A stretch of DNA of 64,000 nt from Thiothrix subterranea (lineage in GTDB: Bacteria > Pseudomonadota > Gammaproteobacteria > Thiotrichales > Thiotrichaceae): assembly GCF_030930995.1 (NCBI RefSeq), contig NZ_CP133217.1, positions 1,850,001-1,914,000 of the forward strand, given 5' to 3'. Position numbers and translations under genes: made by a program. Positions 1-9,041 of this stretch are shown piece after piece. How positions within the stretch are numbered: the first letter of the stretch is position 1; each line of letters starts with the position of its first letter. Under the pieces are notes generated by a model. It was given only the letters and a program-made list of their open reading frames with translations, had not been told where the DNA came from and did not search any database.

Positions 1-1
1 G

Positions 2-592
2 CATTTTTCGATTAATCAAAATCAAGGCAATACCAACCTGCTGGAGGCTCGCTTAATTGCGTTGACCTTGGTGGAAATAAACCGCCAACTAGAGGTAAGT
101 GGGGAATATGGCAAAAATAATAAATTGAAAGTCGGCATAGTCTCTTTCTATCAACCCCAGTGTCGGAGCATTCGTGATGAGATTCGCAGTGTCAATAATC
201 GACAACTGAGCTTCAGTGCTATTGATGTGGAAATCAACACCGTCATTCGTTATCAAGGTAAAGAAAAGCCGATTATCTTGCTCAGTTTGGTGAAAAATAA
301 CGGCGGCGATCTTAACCAAAAATTCCACGCTGGAAGAGCTAACATCGCACGATTTGAATTTATCAATGTGGCAATGTCTCGGGCACAGAATTTGTTGTTG
401 GTGTTTGGGGCAAGAAATATGTTGGAAAATCGGGAAGTGAAATTGCCGAGAATGGATAGACAAGGCTATGACAAGAAAATGGTTTACAAACAAATGTTTG
501 GGTATTTGGAGCATCAAACCGAAACAGGTGGTTTATGCGAAGCCGCAGAATTTGCCCAAACCTTACCAATTTTCAATAACCCGAAAAAATAG
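2..592 (+). CDS. SF1 helicase/ATPase, C-terminal part (partial)
   Basis: The frame is open to the left edge of the window, so only the last 196 residues are seen. The visible part resembles the C-terminal RecA-like lobe of UvrD/Dna2/Nam7-type superfamily 1 helicases (AAA_12). It has a segment 'VGIVSFYQPQ', a motif V-like 'VIRYQGKEKPIILLSLV' that couples nucleotide to substrate binding, and a motif VI-like 'FINVAMSRAQNLLLVFG' carrying the arginine finger. Walker A and B must lie upstream, outside the window. The stop is 9 bases before the next gene, so this is probably the first visible gene of a five-gene operon. Base composition is AT-rich relative to the housekeeping genes further right. 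The helicase assignment is fair; the substrate (RNA or DNA) is unknown. Confidence 0.75.
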   Translation, partial: HFSINQNQGNTNLLEARLIALTLVEINRQLEVSGEYGKNNKLKVGIVSFYQPQCRSIRDEIRSVNNRQLSFSAIDVEINTVIRYQGKEKPIILLSLVKNNGGDLNQKFHAGRANIARFEFINVAMSRAQNLLLVFGARNMLENREVKLPRMDRQGYDKKMVYKQMFGYLEHQTETGGLCEAAEFAQTLPIFNNPKK

Positions 593-601
593 AGATAAGA
601 T

Positions 602-2902
602 ATGACTGATAAAATTTTAAGCCAGTCGACCTTCTTCTATCCGATTCCTCAGGTGACTGCCACTTTCCGTTACCGCAAAGTTGGCACGCCAACGGTATTT
701 GATGAATTGGTAATGAGCCTTGCCAATGATTTTCCGACGCTTACCAACAACAGCCTTGGGCAAATTGCCAAAATGATGCAAATTGATCCGATTTTCTTGC
801 AACACACGTTAAGTACGTTGGTTGACCTTGAAGTATTGGAAAAAAGTTATTTTGATAATAAGCTAGAAAACGTGAAAATATTGGAATTGAAATTAACCAA
901 AGTTGGGCAAGATTTTTATCGCAGAAAACAGATGCCAGGACGTCGTCATAGCAAAAGCGAAATTTTCTTTTTCAATCCCCTAAGTCAAACCTACGAAAAA
1001 CCACCGAAAATCAGTCATTCTGCGGGTAACTTAACCCTGAACGAATCGTTGTTTGCAATAAATGAAGATATGTTGCAGGTATTAAGTTCTCAAGCGGGGG
1101 GGAAATTAACTTGGTTTACTGTAGACGTAGAACTGGAACCAAATGGTATTTCACACAAATTTGACCAAACCCAATGGCAAAGCGTAAAGGTCAAGCTTTC
1201 GCTTGATCAGAATCGTTATTTACATATTTCAAGCGACGACAAGCTATTTGGACAATGGCTAGCCGAACGTTCTGCTAGTGTGCTTCGGGAACACTTGCTT
1301 CGTCCGCTCATGGTGAACGCAGAGCAAGAAATTATAACCAATAAACAGCTTCAGTATGACGATAACGAGCTGCGTTCTTTGGTGCTGGCTGATCAGCTAT
1401 CGGATTTGAGTCCGGTCAAAAATGCGATTGCGGTGAAATTTTCTGATAAGCAAGAAATCAACGAAAATTCTCCTTTTGTGGTGTTTGATGCCTCTCTTGA
1501 TGAAGCTGGATTAAACGGAAAGCATCTTTCTATTCCGTATAAAGAAGATGTTTCGGACTATATAAATCAACTATTTTTCCAATTTCAAAGCCGAAAAGTG
1601 TTTGTAGAATCGAAAGGCTATTTGCTCACTTATTTTGATCATCAACCACAAAATTTACCAGTCAAAATTTTAACAGAATCAGAGTCTGGTTGGATTCAAG
1701 ACTTACTAGCGTTTCAACAGCCAAATTTAGATACTTTGGTCTTTATGGCAAATTTTATCAGTGAAGACGAACTAGTCGCAAAACTGCCAACAATGAGCGT
1801 TACTAAAGCTGATATTTTTCACCAACGTATTCAGGAAACGTGGAATAAGAATTTTGTACCAGAAAGCTGGGCTGAAAAAATCAGTGTGCTGATCAACGAA
1901 GATGAATTAGCAACTTTTACCAAGCTTTTCCCGAAAGTACCACTTCGTTTGTCACGATTTGCCCGAATCTTCCAAGGAAAGCTGTTGGATAATGCCTTAG
2001 AGAATCAGAGTGTACAAGCCGTAAAAGTTTCTGAGTTTGCTGACATATTGAAAGCAACACAGGCGTTGCAAAAATTGGATGCTGGAAAAATTTATCTTAA
2101 TACCGTGAATGTGGAAACATTAACGAAGGTGCAAGCGTGGCAAGCAATCTATGCTGATTTTAACCGGACTGTCTTACAATCATCTAGCGTGTTATCTAAG
2201 AAAGCCGAGAATTTCAGTGATTGGCGGAATCGAGTTAGAGAGCTGTTTGAACCATTCCAGGTAGAGCGGAAATTTGCGGTATTGGATACTAATTTTGTAA
2301 TGAATAAACCCAAAAAATTGGCAGAGATTCAAACACAGCGCACGGTAATTCTGCCAAAAACCGTGATCTATGAGTTAGATAAATTGAAGCAAACCAATCA
2401 GAAAGAAATGAATGAGGCTAAAAATAAATTGGATCAAGTTCAACCGACTGTGGAAGCCGAACAGCAAAAGATGGGTGAACTGACTCGAAATATTATCGCG
2501 ATAAATACCAAGCTGCTAGAGCGAGATCAATTATCCGAAGCTGAAATCAAGGTATTAAAAAATGAAAAAACCGTTTTAGAAAAGCAAAAACAGACAATCG
2601 AGAAAGACTGGATAAAAGCAGAAAACAATCAAACCAAGCTTAGCCAAGACATTGATCAATTGAAAGAAAAAGGCTACAAGATTCGTGAAGCATTACGAAA
2701 AATTGAGGAGTTAAAGCTTGCTGAGCATTCGCAATCAGAAAGTCCTGCAATTTTAGCAATGGTAGTAGAGCAGGAAAAAATGGTGGCAGATGACAAGATT
2801 TTATCGATTGCTGCTCGCTATAAATTAAATGATGTTGTGCTTTATACTGAAGATAGGAATTTAAAAAGCAAAGCAACATCGATTGGGATTAAAACCGCTT
2901 AG
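602..2902 (+). CDS. PIN-domain protein with coiled-coil insertion
   Basis: This is a 766-residue protein. The N-terminal ~120 residues look like a winged-helix-type module (helical, 'NSLGQIAKMMQIDPIFLQHTL'). The middle is of no family I recognise. From about residue 558 a PIN nuclease fold begins with 'FAVLDTNFVMN' (first acidic residue D562) and 'VIYELDKLK'. It is interrupted by a long Glu/Lys/Gln-rich coiled coil (about 595-710) and resumes with 'ILSIAARYKLNDVVLYTEDRNLKSKA' near the C-terminus, which supplies the last conserved Asp residues. PIN domains are metal-dependent RNases; activity here is inferred from the retained acidic residues. The gene sits 9 bases after the helicase gene and 9 before the next, so it is co-transcribed. 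A coiled coil inside a PIN fold is unusual. Confidence 0.7.
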   Translation: MTDKILSQSTFFYPIPQVTATFRYRKVGTPTVFDELVMSLANDFPTLTNNSLGQIAKMMQIDPIFLQHTLSTLVDLEVLEKSYFDNKLENVKILELKLTKVGQDFYRRKQMPGRRHSKSEIFFFNPLSQTYEKPPKISHSAGNLTLNESLFAINEDMLQVLSSQAGGKLTWFTVDVELEPNGISHKFDQTQWQSVKVKLSLDQNRYLHISSDDKLFGQWLAERSASVLREHLLRPLMVNAEQEIITNKQLQYDDNELRSLVLADQLSDLSPVKNAIAVKFSDKQEINENSPFVVFDASLDEAGLNGKHLSIPYKEDVSDYINQLFFQFQSRKVFVESKGYLLTYFDHQPQNLPVKILTESESGWIQDLLAFQQPNLDTLVFMANFISEDELVAKLPTMSVTKADIFHQRIQETWNKNFVPESWAEKISVLINEDELATFTKLFPKVPLRLSRFARIFQGKLLDNALENQSVQAVKVSEFADILKATQALQKLDAGKIYLNTVNVETLTKVQAWQAIYADFNRTVLQSSSVLSKKAENFSDWRNRVRELFEPFQVERKFAVLDTNFVMNKPKKLAEIQTQRTVILPKTVIYELDKLKQTNQKEMNEAKNKLDQVQPTVEAEQQKMGELTRNIIAINTKLLERDQLSEAEIKVLKNEKTVLEKQKQTIEKDWIKAENNQTKLSQDIDQLKEKGYKIREALRKIEELKLAEHSQSESPAILAMVVEQEKMVADDKILSIAARYKLNDVVLYTEDRNLKSKATSIGIKTA

Positions 2903-2911
2903 GAGTAAAAT

Positions 2912-4033
2912 ATGAGTGCTTGGCACGACAGGCAATATCAATTAGCGCGTGAGCGAGAAATTCGAGCAGCGGCTCATCGAGCGAGAGTCGTAGCGGTGGA
3001 AGAAAACAATGAAAGTTTTTTACATCGTTATGAAGATATTCTGAATGATTTGGTTGCTGATGGTCTCGAAGAGTTTATGGCAAGCGAATTTGCTTATGTG
3101 CGCAGTGAGATTCACAGAATTCGCTACGCTAGTGATGCTTTTGCAGCGAGAAATTGGAGCGTACAACTTGGACAGCGAATGCGTACATTACCACGCCAAG
3201 CTCGTGAGCAAAAATGGATTGCAGAAGAACACGAACGCCTACAACGAGAAGAAGCTGCTCATAAAGCAGAACGCCAAGCAGCAAAACTTCAAGCCGAAAA
3301 AGAAACTGCTTGGACGACGGCAACCAGCAACTGGGAAAATAAGTTAGCACGTAACTTGGCATTTAAGGCATTAGCTGAATTGCGTCAGCGAGTATTGATT
3401 GAAAATCTGAGCGTGGCACAGATGCAGCAAGCCATTGCACAAATCAAGCAACAAGCCGAAGTACAAGCAAGGAAAACGCAGCAAGAATTTAACCAAACTG
3501 TGCAAGCGGAAGCAGTGCAAACGGAAAAGGCAGAATTGGTTAAATCTGTGGAATCGGCTAATTTACCGTTGACGCAGACCGAACTAATGAAACAAAAAAT
3601 TGCGGCAGCAAGTTGGGAAAATTTGGCTGAAATCACCCAAGAAACGAATGTGGTGCAAGATGATGCAGTCGAGAACGAAGCCGTTCGCAAAGAGATGGTC
3701 AAAGCCGTGTATCAATCCTTAAAGCAAGCAGGATTTACGGTCTTGCCGCCTGTGAAGCAAACCAACAGCGAAAATGATATTGTATTGATCCAAGCCAGCC
3801 GCCCATCGGGCAATCAAGCGAGATTTCGGATTAAATTAGATGGTTCAGTGCGTTATGAATTTGACAATTACAAAGGACAACATTGTAAAAAAGATATGGA
3901 TCAGGTCTTGCCGAAGTTGTCGGAAATTTATGGGGTAAATTTATCCAAAGAGCGAGTGATTTGGGAAAACCCTGATGATGAAAAAATGGATGCGAAACCA
4001 ATTAGTCCAATTCACACAACACGCGCACGTTAG
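2912..4033 (+). CDS. Coiled-coil protein of unknown function
   Basis: This is a 373-residue protein. Residues ~1-250 are rich in Arg, Glu, Ala and Gln and form long predicted coiled coils ('REREIRAAAHRARVVAVEE', then 'HERLQREEAAHKAERQAAK'). The last ~110 residues are a compact domain containing 'IKLDGSVRYEFDNYKGQHC' and ending near 'ERVIWENPDDE'. I do not recognise the family. No membrane segment or signal peptide is visible, so it is probably cytoplasmic and may act as a scaffold. It lies 9 bases after the PIN gene and 15 before the AAA+ gene in the same operon. Function is unassigned; the coiled-coil call is by composition and heptad appearance. Confidence 0.6.
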   Translation: MSAWHDRQYQLAREREIRAAAHRARVVAVEENNESFLHRYEDILNDLVADGLEEFMASEFAYVRSEIHRIRYASDAFAARNWSVQLGQRMRTLPRQAREQKWIAEEHERLQREEAAHKAERQAAKLQAEKETAWTTATSNWENKLARNLAFKALAELRQRVLIENLSVAQMQQAIAQIKQQAEVQARKTQQEFNQTVQAEAVQTEKAELVKSVESANLPLTQTELMKQKIAAASWENLAEITQETNVVQDDAVENEAVRKEMVKAVYQSLKQAGFTVLPPVKQTNSENDIVLIQASRPSGNQARFRIKLDGSVRYEFDNYKGQHCKKDMDQVLPKLSEIYGVNLSKERVIWENPDDEKMDAKPISPIHTTRAR

Positions 4034-4048
4034 CCGCTAGGAGCAAAA

Positions 4049-5884
4049 ATGAATGAACATGTCAGCAGTTGGCTCGAAAGTTTTGAACGTCAGGCAATGA
4101 TTCGCCGCGCGTTGATGGTCAGCGGTAATATCATTGATTTGGCGTTTAACCGCCATAATCGCTTGATGCCGATTAATCGGGTAATAGAAGACAGTTTAAA
4201 AGCACAAGGCTTTTCACAAGTCGTTTTTTATTCTCGTTTGTCTGGCGTATCGGGTATTACGTCAAATGAATGGAATGATTTAACTCAAATAGGAATCCAA
4301 GGCGAACAAGGCGATTCCTATGATTTTGATGATGATCTCGAAACTCAAAATAGTGTTTCCAATAAGGGAAGGATTCCTATTGAACCGCAAAATTTCTTTG
4401 CTGTTGTGGAACAAGTGATGACCAAGACACAAAAACGAGTAGTGTTTGTGGTAGATTGGTCAAACTACCTGTTTGGACAAGTCAATGCATTAAGCGAAAC
4501 CGAACGAGCTTGGCTGCAACAAATTGCGACGAGTTTGCGGGATGCCGAGCAGACCAGTGGTGTCGAAGCGATGAGCCAACCGCAAAGTCTACTGATTTTC
4601 TTGTGTTCAGGCAATGCAGCCTTGCCGCCGTCTGCTTATTTAAATAATCCGTTGTTTGCAGAAATTTCGATTCCACTGCCAAGTATCCAAGAGCGTGAAG
4701 CAGCGATTTTAGCTCGCTTCATGCAGTTTAATGTGCTCGGTAATTTAAGTGCAGGTAGTAAAGATTTAGCGGATTTTGTTACATTGACCGATACGCTGAC
4801 GCTGCGAGACATTGACAATTTGGCACGCCTGTCTCGACAACAAGAAACGCAATTGAATTTGCAGAATTTGATTTCGCTTTATCGCTTTGGTAAACGCCAA
4901 TCACCGTGGGAAAAATTGAACTACCAACGATTGAAAGAAACAGCCAGCACGTTGCAGAAGCGAGTCAAAGGGCAAGATCAGGCGATTGAAGCAGTCAATA
5001 AAATTTTGATACGTGCTTACACTGGTTTATCAGGTTTGCAGCACTCTATCAAAGCACGCACACCAAAAGGGGCATTGTTTTTCGTTGGGCCAACGGGTGT
5101 AGGCAAAACAGAATTGGCTAAATCCTTGGCGCAGTTCTTATTTGGTGATGAAGATGCTTGTATTCGCTTTGATATGTCGGAATTTAACCACGAACACGCC
5201 GACCAGCGTTTAGTCGGTGCTCCACCTGGATATGTTGGTTTTGAGGAAGGTGGTCAGCTAACAAATGCGGTGAAAAAACGACCATTTTCGTTGCTATTAT
5301 TCGATGAAATTGAAAAGGCACATCCACGCATCTTAGATAAATTCTTGCAGATCTTGGAGGATGGGCGGTTAACTGATGGTAAAGGCGAAACTATTTCCTT
5401 TGCGGACACCTTTATTGTCTTTACATCGAATATCGGTGCGGCACAGATTCAGCCTGACACACATGACACGGTTTCTGAAAAGTTTAAGCAAGCAGTGCAA
5501 AATCATTTTAGAGATGTGTTAAATCGCCCCGAATTACTTGGACGAATTGGCGAAGCTAATATTATTCCGTTTAACTTTATGCAAGACCCTAACGTATTAA
5601 AAGCCATTGCTCGTGCGAAACTCAAACCCTTGACTATACGTTTGAAAGAAAAATGGGGTATTGAGAAACTAGTGTTTGCTGATGAAGAACGTGCGTTAGA
5701 TGTATTGGTGAAGCAAGTTAATCTGCAACACGGTGGTCGTGGTGTGTTAAATGTGTTAACCAAATCTTTATTTGATCCATTGGCTGAATTCTTATTTGAG
5801 CAAGGCGAACAGCCGCAACGCTTAAAAGGACGTACCTTAGTTATCGAGCAAGCGGGAAAAACCTTTGATTTTGAGCTGAACTGA
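4049..5884 (+). CDS. ClpB/ClpA-like AAA+ ATPase
   Basis: This is a 611-residue protein. The C-terminal half is a ClpA/B D2-type AAA+ module. Walker A 'FFVGPTGVGKTEL' lies at about 345-357, followed by the pore-loop region 'GAPPGYVGFEEGG', Walker B 'LLLFDEIEKAHP' at about 411-422, sensor 1 'FTSNIG' and an arginine-finger segment 'NRPELLGRIG' near 490. The N-terminal ~300 residues contain a degenerate AAA-like region ('VVFVVDWSNYLFGQ', 'LLIFLCSGN') without a Walker A, so probably one active ATPase ring. The Clp N-domain and the ClpP-binding loop are not apparent. Family members thread or remodel proteins. The TGA stop overlaps the ATG of the radical SAM gene by one base (TGATG), which indicates translational coupling. 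Confidence 0.8.
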   Translation: MNEHVSSWLESFERQAMIRRALMVSGNIIDLAFNRHNRLMPINRVIEDSLKAQGFSQVVFYSRLSGVSGITSNEWNDLTQIGIQGEQGDSYDFDDDLETQNSVSNKGRIPIEPQNFFAVVEQVMTKTQKRVVFVVDWSNYLFGQVNALSETERAWLQQIATSLRDAEQTSGVEAMSQPQSLLIFLCSGNAALPPSAYLNNPLFAEISIPLPSIQEREAAILARFMQFNVLGNLSAGSKDLADFVTLTDTLTLRDIDNLARLSRQQETQLNLQNLISLYRFGKRQSPWEKLNYQRLKETASTLQKRVKGQDQAIEAVNKILIRAYTGLSGLQHSIKARTPKGALFFVGPTGVGKTELAKSLAQFLFGDEDACIRFDMSEFNHEHADQRLVGAPPGYVGFEEGGQLTNAVKKRPFSLLLFDEIEKAHPRILDKFLQILEDGRLTDGKGETISFADTFIVFTSNIGAAQIQPDTHDTVSEKFKQAVQNHFRDVLNRPELLGRIGEANIIPFNFMQDPNVLKAIARAKLKPLTIRLKEKWGIEKLVFADEERALDVLVKQVNLQHGGRGVLNVLTKSLFDPLAEFLFEQGEQPQRLKGRTLVIEQAGKTFDFELN

Positions 5885-6453
5885 TGCACTGGCTAAATAT
5901 TGCACACATTATCGAAGCAACCCAAGCCGAAGGACCTGGATTGCGTTTTGTGGTGTGGGTACAAGGTTGCTTAAAGCGTTGCAAAGGTTGTTGTAATGTA
6001 AATTTATTACAGATTAAACCTGCTAGTTTAGTGCGTTCAGGGGATATTATTGAGCGGCTAAAAAATGTAGCTCAACAATATGACTTAGAAGGCATAACTT
6101 TTTTAGGGGGTGAACCACTATTGCAAGCTGAAGGGTTAGCTGATATAGCAGAGGCAGCGCAGAAATTAGGCTTATCAGTAATGGTTTTTTCAGGTTATGA
6201 AAAAGTTGAATTAGTCGAAAGCCGATTTATTGGCAGCCAACGACTACTTAATGCGACAGATCTACTGATTGATGGCGAATTTGACAATACGCAAATTGAA
6301 ACCGTGCGAAATTGGGTGGGATCGACTAATCAAAACATTCACTATTTAACTAATCGCTATTCACCCGAAATTGAAATCCGAGAATTAACTGTAACTAATG
6401 AGTGGCGGATTCATTTGCATGGGAGGATTAGTGGAAATGGGCTACCTTTTTAA
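5884..6453 (+). CDS. NrdG-like radical SAM activase
   Basis: This is a 189-residue radical SAM protein of the activating-enzyme type (Fer4_12/NrdG-like). The early motif 'VQGCLKRCKGCCN' gives Cx3Cx2C for a [4Fe-4S] cluster that cleaves S-adenosylmethionine. 'GITFLGGEPLLQ' is the SAM-binding GGEP motif. NrdG enzymes install a glycyl radical on anaerobic ribonucleotide reductase, but no nrdD lies here. The gene is instead translationally coupled to the ClpB-like ATPase gene, so its substrate may be another operon protein or a nucleotide; this is inference. It is the last gene of the operon; a convergent gene ends 58 bases downstream. Confidence 0.8.
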   Translation: MHWLNIAHIIEATQAEGPGLRFVVWVQGCLKRCKGCCNVNLLQIKPASLVRSGDIIERLKNVAQQYDLEGITFLGGEPLLQAEGLADIAEAAQKLGLSVMVFSGYEKVELVESRFIGSQRLLNATDLLIDGEFDNTQIETVRNWVGSTNQNIHYLTNRYSPEIEIRELTVTNEWRIHLHGRISGNGLPF

Positions 6454-6511
6454 GTTAAAAAATAATTGTCATCACTATTGATATAATTAAGCAGTAACAG
6501 ATTTTTACGAA

Positions 6512-7495
6512 TTAAAACTCTATGGATAAATTAGAATATTGAGATATAGTTAATTTATCTAAGTTTACTTTCCTTAATCCAAGATTTAAACATGTTGGCA
6601 ATTCTCCTAATGTAAACTTAACGAGTGGATTTGCTCCGAGATTTAATCTTCTTAGTGCCATAGAATTAACTTCGAACTCTTTAATTTTATTTCTATACAA
6701 TGATAGAACCTCAACATTTTTCGGAATCATATTTGCAGAATTAATATCAATGAAATTTTTGTATAAAAATAGAAACCTCAGTTTAACAAGAGTAGTTATA
6801 AAATCTGGAAAATAATCTAATCGACATGCTGATAGATTAATGCTATCTAAACCCGGTGGTAGACATTCTGCATCGATTTTTATATTTTCACATCCTCTTA
6901 AATCGAGTTTTTTCAAATTTTTAGGCAATCTACTAATTGTTAAGTTATTAAGAAACGGACACTCAATACTTTCTAATTTCTCTATTTCTGCTACTTGAGA
7001 GAAAATATAGTCTATTTCTTTCTTTGTTTTATTTTTCAATATATTTTTTGGGTAAGCTCTACTATCCAAAAAACTGATATGTCGAACATTACTACTAGTA
7101 TCAATGTTTAAATCGACAAGACACATTTTAGGTTGATAGCTAAGTCGATCAATATGCAATGGGGTTTTACAAAAAAAGATATTTCCTTCTCGTATTTTAT
7201 CACCATCATACCAATATATAGTTAAAATCTTATTCTTAGCTAAAAAAGAAATTTCTTTTATCAAATAGTCTCTAACTCTCCACTTATCTAAAGGCAAACC
7301 AACAAGATCCCCAAGAATATATATATTGAATTTCAAGCAATGACTTTGTTCGATTAATTTAAAAACATCCTTCAGATCTACTGGCAATAAATCGTCAGAA
7401 CAAATTGAAATAATCAAATAATCTATTTCACTATCATCATTAATAATAAAATTCATTAGCTTTTTACAACTAATACCTTCATACACCGTTGGCAT
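6512..7495 (-). CDS. Leucine-rich-repeat protein
   Basis: This is a 327-residue AT-rich gene. The first ~150 residues are not recognised. From about residue 180 irregular leucine-rich repeats appear ('LPKNLKKLDLRGCENIKID', 'LPPGLDSINLSACRLDYFP', 'IPKNVEVLSLYRNKIKEFE'). No signal peptide or membrane segment is seen, so it is likely cytosolic. It starts 3 bases after the nucleotidyltransferase stop and is the last gene of the minus-strand RiPP-like cluster. LRR domains bind proteins, so it could recognise a maturase partner or a peptide. Its role in the cluster is inferred only from position. Confidence 0.65.
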   Translation of the reverse strand: MPTVYEGISCKKLMNFIINDDSEIDYLIISICSDDLLPVDLKDVFKLIEQSHCLKFNIYILGDLVGLPLDKWRVRDYLIKEISFLAKNKILTIYWYDGDKIREGNIFFCKTPLHIDRLSYQPKMCLVDLNIDTSSNVRHISFLDSRAYPKNILKNKTKKEIDYIFSQVAEIEKLESIECPFLNNLTISRLPKNLKKLDLRGCENIKIDAECLPPGLDSINLSACRLDYFPDFITTLVKLRFLFLYKNFIDINSANMIPKNVEVLSLYRNKIKEFEVNSMALRRLNLGANPLVKFTLGELPTCLNLGLRKVNLDKLTISQYSNLSIEF

Positions 7496-7498
7496 ACA

Positions 7499-8224
7499 TC
7501 ACACAACTATATAGTTAACAAGTTTAGTCACTACATATTTAAAAGCTTCAATATCTAATATGCCTTGACCATTTATAAAATCTCCGATAATCAAAAATGA
7601 TTCATCAGACGTGTAAGCTGAGAGAGCTTTCAACCCTTCTGTTAACTCTCTCGTAAAAACACCATCGTAAAAAAATATTAACAGACACCCACACCTTGAA
7701 ATTAGTTTTATCAAGTTGTTTACTTTTGCCACCAAAAAATCACAGCTAACCATCTTTAAGTCAAGCCTAAATAAATATTCTGACTTTTTAACAACTAAGT
7801 TTAGATAGTATTGGTAAATAAAATAAACTTCACTAGCACTTAAGTTTATTGGTTTTTCCAGTAGAGATGAATGCTCGCCGCTGATTAACATGCCGTTCAT
7901 TTGTACATTATAGAGCACGAATTTATCTATAACACTATAATGAGTCGAAATAATATGTTTGTCGATATGAGGGTGGTTATTTTTAACAATTTTTTCATTG
8001 AAAGACTGAGTTATATTTTCTAATAATGACAGATTATAGCCGTTAGGCTTTTTCTTGAATAACAAGACCATATCAATATCCCATGGCTTGTAATTTTTGA
8101 TTTCTAAATTTCTACCAGCACTACCCCTGAGATATATTGAAACAACAAAATCATATGAAATATTATTAATACTATCAATGTATTCCCTATATATTTCTTG
8201 ATGCTGATCAAAATAACTAGGCAT
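7499..8224 (-). CDS. MNT-type nucleotidyltransferase
   Basis: This is a 241-residue protein. The segment 'YLRGSAGRNLEIKNYKPWDID' (written here as its key residues G-S, then W-D-I-D) matches the GSx(n)DxD signature of the polymerase-beta-like nucleotidyltransferase superfamily, in which the two Asp residues bind metal and NTP. The remainder is helical and could be a HEPN-like partner region. It overlaps the oxygenase gene by 8 bases and is followed 3 bases later by the LRR gene, so it is co-translated with the RiPP-like cluster. It could nucleotidylate the peptide product or confer immunity; neither role is shown by the sequence. A toxin-antitoxin role is an alternative, but no partner is visible. 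Confidence 0.7.
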   Translation of the reverse strand: MPSYFDQHQEIYREYIDSINNISYDFVVSIYLRGSAGRNLEIKNYKPWDIDMVLLFKKKPNGYNLSLLENITQSFNEKIVKNNHPHIDKHIISTHYSVIDKFVLYNVQMNGMLISGEHSSLLEKPINLSASEVYFIYQYYLNLVVKKSEYLFRLDLKMVSCDFLVAKVNNLIKLISRCGCLLIFFYDGVFTRELTEGLKALSAYTSDESFLIIGDFINGQGILDIEAFKYVVTKLVNYIVV

Positions 8225-9041
8225 TATATTTTTTTTTTATAAAAATCTTAATCATTTCAAATATAGAATCCATTTCAGATATAGATGAAACATTTACTTT
8301 AGCAGCATCTACAGTTAGATATGGTAAGTCAGACCTAAGACTACTATTATACTTAGCCAATTCCTTAATAGATTCATTTATAAATTCGTACACTCTTTGT
8401 CTGTTCACACCAATAGCAATATGTGAAGAGTAGGATTCTGTTGAAACGTCATGCCAGACACCTGGTGGTATATACAAAATGTCTCCAGCTTGTGTCTCTA
8501 TTTCATGGAGAACTTGTCTTGACTTTATGTTCTTATGTCCAAACTCATAAACCGGATTATCCTCTACCATACTACCCAGTTTCCACTTTTTAACTCCTTC
8601 AAGTTGATGAGCAAAAATATGATAGAAATCGTAGTGCTCGCTCGCTCCAAGTGAATCCTGATATGAAAAATAACCATTGATTGTAATAGTTGCTTCAGGG
8701 AAATAATTTAAAAACCATTTTTTTAAGCTTTCAAATTCATTAAAAAACCTCCATATTTCTAAAATCTTAATTGTTTTCCCTTGTAGACTTAAATTATCAA
8801 ACTTTGCTTGATCAATTATCTGAGAAAGTCCTTTCGTATTGGACTCTGTATATAAAAAAGGGTTTATAGATCCTCCACGCTCTACAATCCTAAATTGTGG
8901 GAACTCTATATTACTTTTCAGGATATGCGAGATAGGATCTTTTGGGATGACAATATCCATGTTTGATCTAAATTTGTATGGTTTTTTATTCCAATACTCA
9001 TTAAAGAATTCTGATTTATCTATATGGGATAAATAATCCAT
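8217..9041 (-). CDS. JmjC/cupin-4-like Fe(II)/2-oxoglutarate oxygenase
   Basis: This is a 274-residue protein using the ATG at 9041, which overlaps the maturase TGA stop (TGATG) and has an AGGAAAG site 7-9 bases upstream; a longer in-frame start inside the maturase gene is less likely. The motif 'SEHYDFYHIFAHQLEGVKKW' gives the HxD metal pair, and 'GDILYIPPGVWHDVS' gives the distal His, as in the JmjC/Cupin_4 (YcfD/RoxA) hydroxylases that hydroxylate protein side chains with Fe(II), O2 and 2-oxoglutarate. Its position directly after a radical SAM/SPASM maturase and a precursor peptide suggests it hydroxylates the peptide; this is inference. Confidence 0.8.
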   Translation of the reverse strand: MDYLSHIDKSEFFNEYWNKKPYKFRSNMDIVIPKDPISHILKSNIEFPQFRIVERGGSINPFLYTESNTKGLSQIIDQAKFDNLSLQGKTIKILEIWRFFNEFESLKKWFLNYFPEATITINGYFSYQDSLGASEHYDFYHIFAHQLEGVKKWKLGSMVEDNPVYEFGHKNIKSRQVLHEIETQAGDILYIPPGVWHDVSTESYSSHIAIGVNRQRVYEFINESIKELAKYNSSLRSDLPYLTVDAAKVNVSSISEMDSIFEMIKIFIKKKYNA

